From: Peribacillus sp. Bi96
GTDB taxonomy: Bacteria; Bacillota; Bacilli; Bacillales; DSM-1321
Direction of reading: 5' to 3'
NCBI RefSeq assembly: GCF_918698115.1
Contig: NZ_CAKKLV010000009.1
Coordinates: 62,001-126,000 of the forward strand
Length of the DNA: 64,000 nucleotides
The position numbers and the translations under genes are program-made. Below are positions 43,208 to 51,340 of the stretch, piece by piece; positions within the stretch are counted from its first letter, which is position 1; each line of letters begins with the position of its first letter. The notes under the pieces are model-generated. The model was not told the origin of the DNA. It was given only the letters and a program-made list of their open reading frames with translations, and did no database searches.

Positions 43208-43372
43208 ATGGAAAAAATAAAAAAGAATACCGAACTAAATTCCGATAATAAAGAACTTACATTAAATGACCTGCAAGAACTTGTAGCACCTGGTTTTCTG
43301 GAAGCTAATCCAAACGGTAGCTTAACGGATGCCGTATTAGGCCAGCTTCTTGGACCACGTGTTGATAATTAA
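43208..43372 (+). CDS. RiPP-type precursor peptide 2
   Basis: Paralogous peptide of 54 aa (ATG at 43208, ribosome site AAGGAGGGG). The N-terminal 14 residues differ from precursor 1 while residues 15-54 differ only at five positions (Thr18, Asp21, Ser38, Thr40, Val52). It ends LGQLLGP then RVDN. Both peptides lack Cys and both end in Asp-Asn, so enzymes acting on a C-terminal Asp or Asn, on Arg or on Pro are more likely than cysteine-directed chemistry. It is 99 bp upstream of the asparagine-synthetase-like gene, with the right inverted-repeat arm between. Confidence 0.75.
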   Translation: MEKIKKNTELNSDNKELTLNDLQELVAPGFLEANPNGSLTDAVLGQLLGPRVDN

Positions 43373-43386
43373 AGAGTAATTGACTA

Positions 43387-43431
43387 GTATTTAAATTTAT
43401 TATTTTTGGTGCGTTATGCCATATCCATGTA
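43387..43431 (-). repeat. Right arm of the inverted repeat around the precursor genes
   Basis: On the minus strand reads TACATGGATATG, CGCACCAAA and AATAATAAATTT in the same order as the left arm. 41 of 45 positions match, with two extra bases in the left arm. It lies 14 nt after the stop of precursor 2 and 40 nt before the start of the asparagine-synthetase-like gene. Confidence 0.85.
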
Positions 43432-43471
43432 TTGGTTTTATTTAATATCATGTTCAATTTGGAGGTATAAA

Positions 43472-45244
43472 ATGTGCGGTATATCTGGGTTTCTTGGAAG
43501 GGAAAATAACAAACCTTTATATGTAAAGCAATGTTTAAATGGAATGATGCATCGAGGACCTGATAATTGCAGAATTGTGGACTTAGATCATATTTCAATG
43601 GGAACTGTTAGATTATCAATTAGAGATACTAATGAAGAAGCCAATCAACCATTCATTAGTTCTTCTGGGAGATGGATCGTAACCTTTAATGGAGAATTAA
43701 ATAATTTTCAGCAGTTACGGATTGAGTTAGATTGTTCATGGAAAACAGAATGTGACACAGAAGTAGTGGCAGAGCTGTTTGAAAAGTTCGGGAATGAAGG
43801 GTTACAAAAATTAAGAGGAATGTATTCCATTGCTGCATTTGATACTCATACTGAAAAACTTTTTTTAGCGCGTGATTTTCCAGGAATCAAGCCTCTATAT
43901 TGGGCAAAAACTAAAAATCGAGAATATATCTATGCTTCTGAATTCCCTGCATTACTAAACACGTTGAAAAGTTTACATGAAGAGTGCCTAATAACAGAAG
44001 AGCAATTCTATGAATATCTCATGTATCGAGACACATTACTTGAACCAATGACTTTGATCGATTCTATTAAGAAGGTCTCACCAGGGGAAACGCTCGAATT
44101 AAGTTTAGATAAAGAGATCGTCTCACATAAGCTTTCGAATGCTTATGAAAAAAATAAACCAGCAGATTTAGAAAGTCTTTTTACTCAAGCGATAACAAGT
44201 GTAATGGAACCGAATCAAAAATTGGGCATGTTCCTATCTGGTGGAGTTGATTCAAGTACGGTTTTATCAGAATTAGTATCTCAAGGTGCCAATGTAGAAG
44301 CATTTACGCTAAGGTATGAAAAAACAGGTGATTTTTCATATTCTGAAGTGCCCTTTAGTAAGTATGTTTGTGAATTTTTGAATGTACCCTTAAATGAAGT
44401 GATTCTATCAGAAAAAGAGTTTATTGAATTATTGCCCGAAGCGTTATCTAACCAGGATGGATTATCAATGGATCCAACCATAGTTGCATATTATGCTTTA
44501 GGAAAAGCCGCAGAAAAAAGAGGTCTAAAGGTTGTTATTACAGGTACAGGCAGCGATGAAATTTTCGGGAGCTATGACTGGCTGCATTCGGATTCAATGG
44601 AACAATTCGATCATTGGATGAAATCGGCTACAACAAAAAAATTATTAATGATTGATGAGGATGTCTGGAATCATATTGGTGAAACATGCTTTCAAGACCG
44701 AAAACATAAAATAGAAGGTTTCATGACGAATGGAGAAAATTTAGGAAATGCAATCCGTAGCTTTGGTTTTTATCATTTAGAAGCTGATGCGTTACCGAGA
44801 GTGGATTTAGGGACAATGAATGCTTCAGTGGAATGTAGAGTGCCATTGTTAGATCAAGATTTTTTACATGCAGCCTTGTCATTACCACCCGATAAGGAAA
44901 AAAGCCTTTTCCGTAATCTCAGTAAAAACAGAATTCCTATTGAAATACAAAAAAGACCGAAATGCGGATTTCCTCATCCTGTTTTTATATGGATGAAACA
45001 TGGTGAACTAGGAAGAGTTGCTTATGAATTTTTAAAAACAAGCCAGTTGAAAGACTTAATCAATTTTAAAGAATTAGATAAGTTCCTGAATGATCGTTCA
45101 AGTCTCTTAGGAAGGAATCCCTCTGCCCATTTATATGATTTAGGAAGTTCATTTTGGTATTTATATAGCTTTGCACAATGGTGTGATATACATAAAGTAA
45201 AAGTGCCAATTATGAAGCGTCAGGAGGTCATTTATGAAAACTGA
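43472..45244 (+). CDS. Glutamine-dependent asparagine-synthetase-like enzyme of the RiPP-like cluster
   Basis: AsnB-like protein of 590 aa. The initiator ATG at 43472 (GGAGGT upstream) is followed by Cys2 in MCGISGFLG, so the N-terminal glutaminase domain is intact and exposes a catalytic Cys after Met removal. RGPDN and GTVRLSI follow as in the family. The synthetase domain has the ATP pyrophosphatase loop FLSGGVDSSTV near residue 253 and a second segment TGTGSDEIFGSYDW near 357. Such enzymes activate a carboxylate as acyl-AMP and amidate it with ammonia from Gln. Position after the precursors suggests that the carboxylate is in the peptide. Overlaps the MNIO gene by 11 nt. Confidence 0.82.
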   Translation: MCGISGFLGRENNKPLYVKQCLNGMMHRGPDNCRIVDLDHISMGTVRLSIRDTNEEANQPFISSSGRWIVTFNGELNNFQQLRIELDCSWKTECDTEVVAELFEKFGNEGLQKLRGMYSIAAFDTHTEKLFLARDFPGIKPLYWAKTKNREYIYASEFPALLNTLKSLHEECLITEEQFYEYLMYRDTLLEPMTLIDSIKKVSPGETLELSLDKEIVSHKLSNAYEKNKPADLESLFTQAITSVMEPNQKLGMFLSGGVDSSTVLSELVSQGANVEAFTLRYEKTGDFSYSEVPFSKYVCEFLNVPLNEVILSEKEFIELLPEALSNQDGLSMDPTIVAYYALGKAAEKRGLKVVITGTGSDEIFGSYDWLHSDSMEQFDHWMKSATTKKLLMIDEDVWNHIGETCFQDRKHKIEGFMTNGENLGNAIRSFGFYHLEADALPRVDLGTMNASVECRVPLLDQDFLHAALSLPPDKEKSLFRNLSKNRIPIEIQKRPKCGFPHPVFIWMKHGELGRVAYEFLKTSQLKDLINFKELDKFLNDRSSLLGRNPSAHLYDLGSSFWYLYSFAQWCDIHKVKVPIMKRQEVIYEN

Positions 45245-46076
45245 AACACTTTCGAAAAAAGAAGCGACATTGGGAAAAAAATTAGGGATAGGTGTTGCTT
45301 GGATAGACTCTCAGGAGTATTTAAGATTTATAAACAGCGAATTAGATCCCTTATACCACTATATCGAGGTACACCTCCCATCCAATATTCAAAATGTGCC
45401 GTCAAATTTCGAAAAAATTGCTCATTGCAGCACACTGCCATTGGCGGATATACATGAACCAACAAAAGATCTAACAAAAGCAGTCTTTCAACAAGCCAAA
45501 GAAATTAAAGCCCATTGGATCGGAGAACACCTTTCCATTTTAGGAACTACAGATGGGCTTCAATTTGGTTATATTTTTGCTCCAATTAAAGATGCAGGTT
45601 TAAAGAATAGAGTTATAAAGAAAATTAAGAGTTATCAAGAAACATACGGGATACCGTTTGTTATTGAATTAGGACCTCGATATCATGATTGGGGAGGAGT
45701 AGATGTTTTAGAGGACTATAAATTATTGAAATCAATTTCCAGTGAAGCCAATATTCCAATCATTCTCGATATTCCTCATACATGGGCAACTGCTAAAGCG
45801 TTTAACAAATCTTTTGAGGATTTGTTAAGCCTTTTGAAAGGAGCTCATATTACCGAGATTCATATTGGAGCTAGCGGTGTATCCAAACAGGGACAGATTT
45901 CTTTTGAACAAAGCTGGAATCAACTAGTCATTTGTTTAGAAATGTTCCCTGATGTTCGAGGTATTACTGTTGAGTTGGGGAAAAATACAAAAATAGAAGA
46001 CTATTGCAATACTGTGAGAGAAGTATCAAAAAGATTCCAAAGCAGTAAATGGAGGATTAATAATGAAAACAATTGA
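45234..46076 (+). CDS. MNIO (DUF692)-family multinuclear iron oxidative enzyme
   Basis: Protein of 280 aa with TIM-barrel features of the DUF692/MNIO family (MbnB, TglH). Likely iron ligands in the expected order are Glu45 (YIEVH), His64 (AHCS), Glu98-His99 (IGEHLS), Glu145 (VIELG), Asp179 and His182 (LDIPHTW), His210 (IHIG) and Glu247 (VELG). Family members modify residues in ribosomal peptides by oxygen-dependent chemistry, including Cys-based reactions and, in some cases, reactions at a C-terminal Asp or Asn; the latter fits the Asp-Asn ends of these precursors. Overlaps both neighbours. Substrate and product are inferred. Confidence 0.72.
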   Translation: MKTETLSKKEATLGKKLGIGVAWIDSQEYLRFINSELDPLYHYIEVHLPSNIQNVPSNFEKIAHCSTLPLADIHEPTKDLTKAVFQQAKEIKAHWIGEHLSILGTTDGLQFGYIFAPIKDAGLKNRVIKKIKSYQETYGIPFVIELGPRYHDWGGVDVLEDYKLLKSISSEANIPIILDIPHTWATAKAFNKSFEDLLSLLKGAHITEIHIGASGVSKQGQISFEQSWNQLVICLEMFPDVRGITVELGKNTKIEDYCNTVREVSKRFQSSKWRINNENN

Positions 46077-47220
46077 TTTTAAAAACTTATTAACTCCAGC
46101 AAGTGTAGATATTAATAGCGATGTTCACAAACAATTGCTTTCTCTTAGAAATATTAAAGCTTTAGAGTTAATCCATGCAAATGAAGCTGAAAACCTAAAA
46201 TGGTTGGGAGATGCAATCAAGATATTCAGGAATTGTAATGCAGTAGAAAGAAATATTGTTCTTAATAAGCCGTATGTTTACTTATGGATTGAACAGTATA
46301 AGAATTTTTCCTCAATGGACGAAATAGAAAAACAAACGTGGATTTGGAATGGTTTTCTGCACATATTCTTACAATTGAAATATAAAATAAATGCTACGCT
46401 AGAAAATTTCGAGCTCAGATTTAGCGTGGAACCAAAGGATCTTTTTTTCATGAAAGACCTGACAGAGAATCAAGATCCTAAAGAAATTCTGGTAATAAGT
46501 GAAAATAACCACATTACTTTTGAAGTGGAAAAAGAAAATTACAAAGTGAATGGAAAAGATCTTAACAAATTATCGAAACATCCATTCATTACAAATGAAG
46601 TTTTTTGGTTCGAGGAATATGTAAACATTGCATCCTCTGCCGAATTGCGTATGAATATGGGAAGCACTGAAATTGTATCGCAGGAGATAAAGGAGACTTT
46701 TGAAGAAGCGTTGCAATTAATCAAAAATACTTGGCCGGAAATGTTTGACGAAATTGATAATAATATAGAAAACATTGTGTTTTTCAACCCACCTGGTCTA
46801 CCTTTCTTTTCTGATTTTCGAGTACATGGAATAATCTTTGCTTGTCATGTTTCAAGACCTGTAGTTAAAGTTGCTGAATGGTTAATACATGAGGCAAGTC
46901 ATGGTAGATTAAATACACTTATGTGCGCAAGGCCCCATATTTTCAACGATATGAAGCCTATTTATAGGTCACCATGGAGAGATGAATTAAGACCTTTATA
47001 CGGTATTTACCATGGATGCTTCGTGCATTGCAGAGTATTACATTTTTATCGGTTATTGAAACAAAATCGGTCTATTGATCATGCAGAATTAATTAATGAA
47101 GAAATAGATAGAATTAGAGAAGAGTTACAACTCGGTTTATCCACGATTCAAGACCATGCTTCCTTGTCGCCTGATGGAGAAACACTCGTACATGACATGC
47201 ATAATTTGGTTATGGGATAG
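46063..47220 (+). CDS. HExxH-motif peptide-modification protein
   Basis: Protein of 385 aa. The motif HEASH at residues 276-280 (within WLIHEASHGRLNTLM) and the downstream SPWRDELRPLYGIYHG segment near residues 303-318 match the group annotated as HEXXH-motif putative peptide-modification proteins, found in RiPP clusters, rather than a secreted protease; there is no signal peptide. The HExxH holds a metal; whether the protein is hydrolytic or oxidative cannot be read here. The N-terminal 200 residues are helical and unrecognised. Overlaps the MNIO gene by 14 nt; the transporter follows. Confidence 0.68.
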   Translation: MKTIDFKNLLTPASVDINSDVHKQLLSLRNIKALELIHANEAENLKWLGDAIKIFRNCNAVERNIVLNKPYVYLWIEQYKNFSSMDEIEKQTWIWNGFLHIFLQLKYKINATLENFELRFSVEPKDLFFMKDLTENQDPKEILVISENNHITFEVEKENYKVNGKDLNKLSKHPFITNEVFWFEEYVNIASSAELRMNMGSTEIVSQEIKETFEEALQLIKNTWPEMFDEIDNNIENIVFFNPPGLPFFSDFRVHGIIFACHVSRPVVKVAEWLIHEASHGRLNTLMCARPHIFNDMKPIYRSPWRDELRPLYGIYHGCFVHCRVLHFYRLLKQNRSIDHAELINEEIDRIREELQLGLSTIQDHASLSPDGETLVHDMHNLVMG

Positions 47221-47281
47221 TTCCAAAAGGTTAAACGTTTTACAAGGTCATTTTGCATTCAAATTAGTTGGGGGTATCTTA

Positions 47282-48556
47282 TTGCACTTATTACATCAAT
47301 ATAAGAAATATACACCATTATTAAATGAAAAAAGGTTTCCTTATTTATGCTTATCTGAATCACTTTCCACACTTGGTAACATGGCACAAGGAATAGCTCT
47401 TGCTGCCTATATTTTCACTTTATCTCAATCCATATTCATCTTTGGTCTATTTCTCATTATTCGTTTCGCACCGCAATTTTTACTTTTTTCAATTGCCGGC
47501 AGTATAGTTGATAAATATTCTAGACGGTTTACCTTAACAATAATAAATATATTGTTAGCACTTTTAACATGTGTAATGGCATTTAATTCTCACAGTACAA
47601 CCACCATTCTTATTATCACATTGCTAATTGGCATTATCGAGCTACCTTATCATCCTGCCCTTTCCTCAAGTATCCCATCTCTTGTGAATAAAGATCAGTT
47701 AGGCTTAGCTAACGGGCTAATGGGGATTTTAACAAGTATAGCTAGAGTAATCGGTTCAGCGATTGCCGCTTTCGGATTATTAAATGACACTGTAACCGGT
47801 TTGCTGATTTTTAATGCAATTACATTTTTTATTGCTGGAATAATAACTTGGACTAAGCTTCCCACTGCAAATCTGGATAATGATTCTTCTAGTTTGGAAG
47901 GTAGCCAGGAAAGCACAAGCTCCAAAGAAAGTGGATTAATAACCAGTGTCAAATATATAAAAAATCACATGGTTCTAAAAAACCTGATTTTCGGATCATT
48001 TTTGATTTGGGGATGTCTAAGCATCACAGATGTTTTGTTAGTTCCCTTGCTAAACTCCACCATTCAGGACGGTGAGAAATATTATGGTGTTTATCGATTT
48101 ATTGCAGCTCTAGGTATGTTGATAGGGAATTATTTAACGGTTCCTTGGAGAGAAAAATATTTGTCTTTGAAAATAACTAAATATGGATATGTATTACCTT
48201 TGGTCATTTTATCGTTTAGTAGTATTGGTATTGCTCTGTCACCCTTTATATTAGGTCCCATATTATATTTATTTTTATGGATAGCCATGTTTCTTCCATC
48301 CAATTTATTAAATGTTGAACTTCAAACTACGCCAAATCACATTAGAGGGAAGGTAATTTCCATTGCGGATGCATTAGATGGAATTTTATTTATAATGTTG
48401 ACTGGACTTTTACCTTATTTATCTTATTTCATAAGTGTTGAAAAATTGCTGATAGCTGCTTCTTTACCCTTTGTAGTTATAAGCTTAATTTTAACCTATA
48501 GCTTCATAAGATCCTTTTATATCAATAAAAAGAACAAAAGCTTGGAGGTAACATGA
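47282..48556 (+). CDS. MFS transporter of the RiPP-like cluster
   Basis: Membrane protein of about 424 aa with 12 hydrophobic segments and the MFS loop SIVDKYSRRFTLT between helices 2 and 3 (near residue 80). It resembles macrolide/drug-efflux-type MFS proteins. The start is uncertain: the longest frame begins at ATG 47156 inside the HExxH gene, but homologous sequence begins near YTPLLNEKRF. A TTG at 47282 follows TTGGGGGTAT and gives an N-terminus of natural length. It overlaps the next gene by 4 nt. Likely role: export of the product or self-protection. Confidence 0.75.
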   Translation: MHLLHQYKKYTPLLNEKRFPYLCLSESLSTLGNMAQGIALAAYIFTLSQSIFIFGLFLIIRFAPQFLLFSIAGSIVDKYSRRFTLTIINILLALLTCVMAFNSHSTTTILIITLLIGIIELPYHPALSSSIPSLVNKDQLGLANGLMGILTSIARVIGSAIAAFGLLNDTVTGLLIFNAITFFIAGIITWTKLPTANLDNDSSSLEGSQESTSSKESGLITSVKYIKNHMVLKNLIFGSFLIWGCLSITDVLLVPLLNSTIQDGEKYYGVYRFIAALGMLIGNYLTVPWREKYLSLKITKYGYVLPLVILSFSSIGIALSPFILGPILYLFLWIAMFLPSNLLNVELQTTPNHIRGKVISIADALDGILFIMLTGLLPYLSYFISVEKLLIAASLPFVVISLILTYSFIRSFYINKKNKSLEVT

Positions 48557-49800
48557 GAAGTGAATTTTTAACGAAAAACTTTAGAAATATCAACTTCCAC
48601 CTTTTGCCTTCGAAAAAGTATTTTCAAACTACAATCGCTGTCAGAATGTATTTGGACCTTGATGAGAAAGTGGCTACTGGTGCTGCATTACTACCATATA
48701 TTTTACTGCATGGAAGTGAACAATTTAGAAACAATCTTATAATCCAGTCAAAACTTGATGTAGAGTACGGAGCAAAAATAGGAGTTTCCATTGATAAAAA
48801 AGGCAATAAACAGGTTTTGTGTTTGTCACTTAAGTTTTACAACCAAAATCACAAAATAATCAATCCGGAAATATTAAATATTTTGCATGATTTATTAACC
48901 AAACCATTAATAACAAAGAAATCAGTTGAAATTGAAAAAAAGCTTCATGTATCAAGAATCCATAATGAGATTTTTAATGCGTATAATTATTCTTATAAAA
49001 AGAGCCTTCTATATCTACAAAGCAAACCACAAAACTTGTATATTGACCAGATAGGATCCATCCATGAAATAGAAGAGTGGAATGAGACAAATTTGGCCTC
49101 TCTCTATCAAAAGATACTTCAAACATCCTCCATACATATGTATGTAATTGGAGACTTTAATGAAGAAAATGTTTTGGAACAATTATGTGGCTATTTCCAG
49201 ATAGAAACTGATGCCACAGGCCAAACAATTATTCCTCCATGCCCCGTGCAAAGCAATATAAAAACATATAATTCCGAAAAATATCAGTTTAAGCATTCGA
49301 TAATGACGACATGTTTAAGTACAGGGGGAATCACGTTTAAAAACAAAGATTACCCCGCATTAGTGGTGTTTAATCGGCTTTTAGGTGGGTCCGCACACTC
49401 AAGGTTATTTATGAATGTAAGAAATGATCTCAATGCCGCTTATTCAATTATAAGCATACTGGATGCGATAAATGGTCTTCTATTCATACAAACAGCTATT
49501 GATCCCGCTTCTGAAGGAATGGTGCTTAGAAAAATATTTGATGAAATCAAGTCGATAAAAGAAGGGGCATTTACAAAAAAAGAACTAGAGGCCACTATAA
49601 AAACGTTGATAAATAGTTATAAACTATCTCAAGATTCCCCAATTAGCCTAATTGATTTTCATCAAAATGGGATCGTTAGCGGTCAAGTTAGGTCCATGGA
49701 TGAAATGATAGATTACATGGATCGTATAAAACCTCAGGATATACAAGATGTCGCTCAAGTTTTACAAGGTTATTCCATTTACACTTTGGGGGAGAGATAA
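48553..49800 (+). CDS. M16-family peptidase-like protein lacking the catalytic motif
   Basis: Protein of 415 aa with M16 (insulinase-like) fold features, such as GGITFKNKDYPALVVFNRLLGG followed by SRLFMNVR near residues 265-290, typical of the C-terminal half of YmfF/AlbE-type subunits. The HxxEH zinc motif expected near residue 50-60 is absent; the region reads LLPYILLHGSEQF. It is therefore the non-catalytic partner of the gene that follows 9 bp later. Pairs of this kind remove leaders or cut peptides in subtilosin (AlbE/AlbF) and PQQ systems. It overlaps the transporter gene. Confidence 0.75.
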   Translation: MRSEFLTKNFRNINFHLLPSKKYFQTTIAVRMYLDLDEKVATGAALLPYILLHGSEQFRNNLIIQSKLDVEYGAKIGVSIDKKGNKQVLCLSLKFYNQNHKIINPEILNILHDLLTKPLITKKSVEIEKKLHVSRIHNEIFNAYNYSYKKSLLYLQSKPQNLYIDQIGSIHEIEEWNETNLASLYQKILQTSSIHMYVIGDFNEENVLEQLCGYFQIETDATGQTIIPPCPVQSNIKTYNSEKYQFKHSIMTTCLSTGGITFKNKDYPALVVFNRLLGGSAHSRLFMNVRNDLNAAYSIISILDAINGLLFIQTAIDPASEGMVLRKIFDEIKSIKEGAFTKKELEATIKTLINSYKLSQDSPISLIDFHQNGIVSGQVRSMDEMIDYMDRIKPQDIQDVAQVLQGYSIYTLGER

Positions 49801-49809
49801 GGAGACCGC

Positions 49810-51033
49810 ATGTTTACTGGTAGTTTTATAGAAAAAAAGAAAATAAACGGGTTAGATACTTATTTAGTAAATAAAACTGGTTTTCACGAAAATTATATTC
49901 TCCTATCCATCGACTTTGGAGGGATGGATAGCCATTCCATTTATCATGAAAAAGAATGTAATGGAAAAATCCCTTATGGAACGGCTCATTTTTTAGAGCA
50001 TCTAATTATACAAAACAATCAATTCGATGCCTTACATAGATTTGGGGAAATGGGATCTTCTATAAATGCTAGTACGAATTATGAATATACCTCATTTGTA
50101 ATATCTTGTACGGAACAGCTTGAGTTAAATATTCAAATGATTTTAAAACTTGTTCAATCCATCTCTATAACTAATGACATAGTGGAAAAAGAAAAAAAAA
50201 TCATTAAGCAAGAAATTTTACATTCACAAAGTAATAAGAAAGCCAAATGCTTCACTAATTTATTATCAGACTTATACGGGGATGAAAGCGGGGGAGCACA
50301 ACCAATCGTAGGGAATTTCGCGAGTATAGATTCAATGGATGCCAACATCATGGAGAGGTGTTTTCAGAAATTCTATTCTATTGAAAATATGAAATTGATT
50401 ATAATTGGAGATATAATCCCTGAAGAAATCTATTCAATTATAGGAGATGAGGTTACGGGTTCTACTTTGAAAGAAAAAAATAGATACTTGCCTTTATTAC
50501 CTGTCAAAAGAGAGAGTTTAAAGATCGAACCGATTAATACTAATCAATCGGTCTTATTATTGGGAAGTACGATTGCCAATGAAAGTGTGACCTCATCTGA
50601 TACGGATATCCAAAATGAATTTATGATAAGAATAGGATTAGAAATACTATTTGGCAGAACCTCCGACTTTCAGCAAAAAATCTATAGTCACTCTCTTGTT
50701 GATAGAGACATCGATGTAAAATACGAAATATCCAATAGTTATTCTTTCGCCTTTTTAAGTGCCATTACAAGCAAACCATGTGTACTTATGGAAGAAATTA
50801 GATTGGCAAAAAATAAGATACAAGCGCGAAGTATCGATGATTATGAATTTTTGATTTCTAAACGAAGGATTATCGGAATGATTATCGACGTATATGATAA
50901 TCCAACAAAATTAGCGAACTCCATTCTTCATTATTCTACAAGAGGAATGAATTTCTGTGATGTTATTAAAGTGATTAACAAGATTACAAAAAAGGAGGTT
51001 ATTGATGCTTTATATTCACACATTTTAATCTAA
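49810..51033 (+). CDS. M16-family zinc peptidase, catalytic subunit
   Basis: Protein of 407 aa. The inverted zinc motif HxxEH is intact as His60-Phe-Leu-Glu63-His64 (GTAHFLEHL), and the third ligand, Glu135 in KKIIKQEIL, lies 75 residues further, the normal spacing for M16. With the preceding inactive paralogue it should form a heterodimeric chamber that cuts the precursor or trims the mature peptide. Last gene of the cluster. AAGGAGACC precedes the ATG. The region downstream has no clear terminator for about 270 bp. Confidence 0.82.
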   Translation: MFTGSFIEKKKINGLDTYLVNKTGFHENYILLSIDFGGMDSHSIYHEKECNGKIPYGTAHFLEHLIIQNNQFDALHRFGEMGSSINASTNYEYTSFVISCTEQLELNIQMILKLVQSISITNDIVEKEKKIIKQEILHSQSNKKAKCFTNLLSDLYGDESGGAQPIVGNFASIDSMDANIMERCFQKFYSIENMKLIIIGDIIPEEIYSIIGDEVTGSTLKEKNRYLPLLPVKRESLKIEPINTNQSVLLLGSTIANESVTSSDTDIQNEFMIRIGLEILFGRTSDFQQKIYSHSLVDRDIDVKYEISNSYSFAFLSAITSKPCVLMEEIRLAKNKIQARSIDDYEFLISKRRIIGMIIDVYDNPTKLANSILHYSTRGMNFCDVIKVINKITKKEVIDALYSHILI

Positions 51034-51340
51034 AATGAGCAAGCGGCCATAAATTCCTTTGAGTCTTGTGGCATAATAATTTTTTTACTGGGTTTTCAGG
51101 TAAGAAGGATTATAGTAAAGAGGTTTTGGGACGTTTTGCGAAGAGGTTGGATTTGATATAGGATGTTTTGGCAGCTTACCAGATTTATAATGGTGTGAAC
51201 TGGGGGTTCAGCTTTTTTCAATGAGGAAATCCTTGTGGACCTTATCCGTGTTCTTTCTTTTAATGGCTGCTTATTTCACGAAAACAAAAGATTCAATCGA
51301 AAAAGAACCGGAATGAAACACTCATCCGGTTCTTTTTGGG
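51034..51340. other. Region between the RiPP-like cluster and bioA
   Basis: About 300 bp. A plus-strand frame near 51105-51222 (KKDYSKEVLGRFAKRLDLI, stop, then VLAAYQIYNGVNWGF) looks like debris of an unknown gene with an in-frame stop. A 31-codon frame at 51221-51316 (MRKSLWTLSVFFLLMAAYF then a charged end) would encode a short membrane peptide, but lacks a well-placed ribosome site and overlaps the terminator. Neither is strong. Confidence 0.3.
51301..51336. terminator. Terminator between the RiPP-like cluster and bioA
   Basis: AAAAGAACCGG and CCGGTTCTTTT form an 11-bp perfect stem with T-rich and A-rich flanks; it can act on both the plus-strand cluster and the minus-strand biotin operon. 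Confidence 0.8.

Noticed and set aside
43022..45244. Lasso-peptide interpretation of the AsnB-like gene and peptides
   Set aside because: No lasso B1/B2 recognition or transglutaminase-like protease is present, the precursors lack a typical leader-Thr-core lasso layout with Gly/Ala/Ser/Cys at core position 1 and a ring Asp/Glu at 7-9 that I can define, and the glutaminase domain is intact.
41321..51033. Sactipeptide/subtilosin-like cluster because of the paired M16 genes
   Set aside because: There is no radical-SAM enzyme in the cluster and the precursors have no cysteine.
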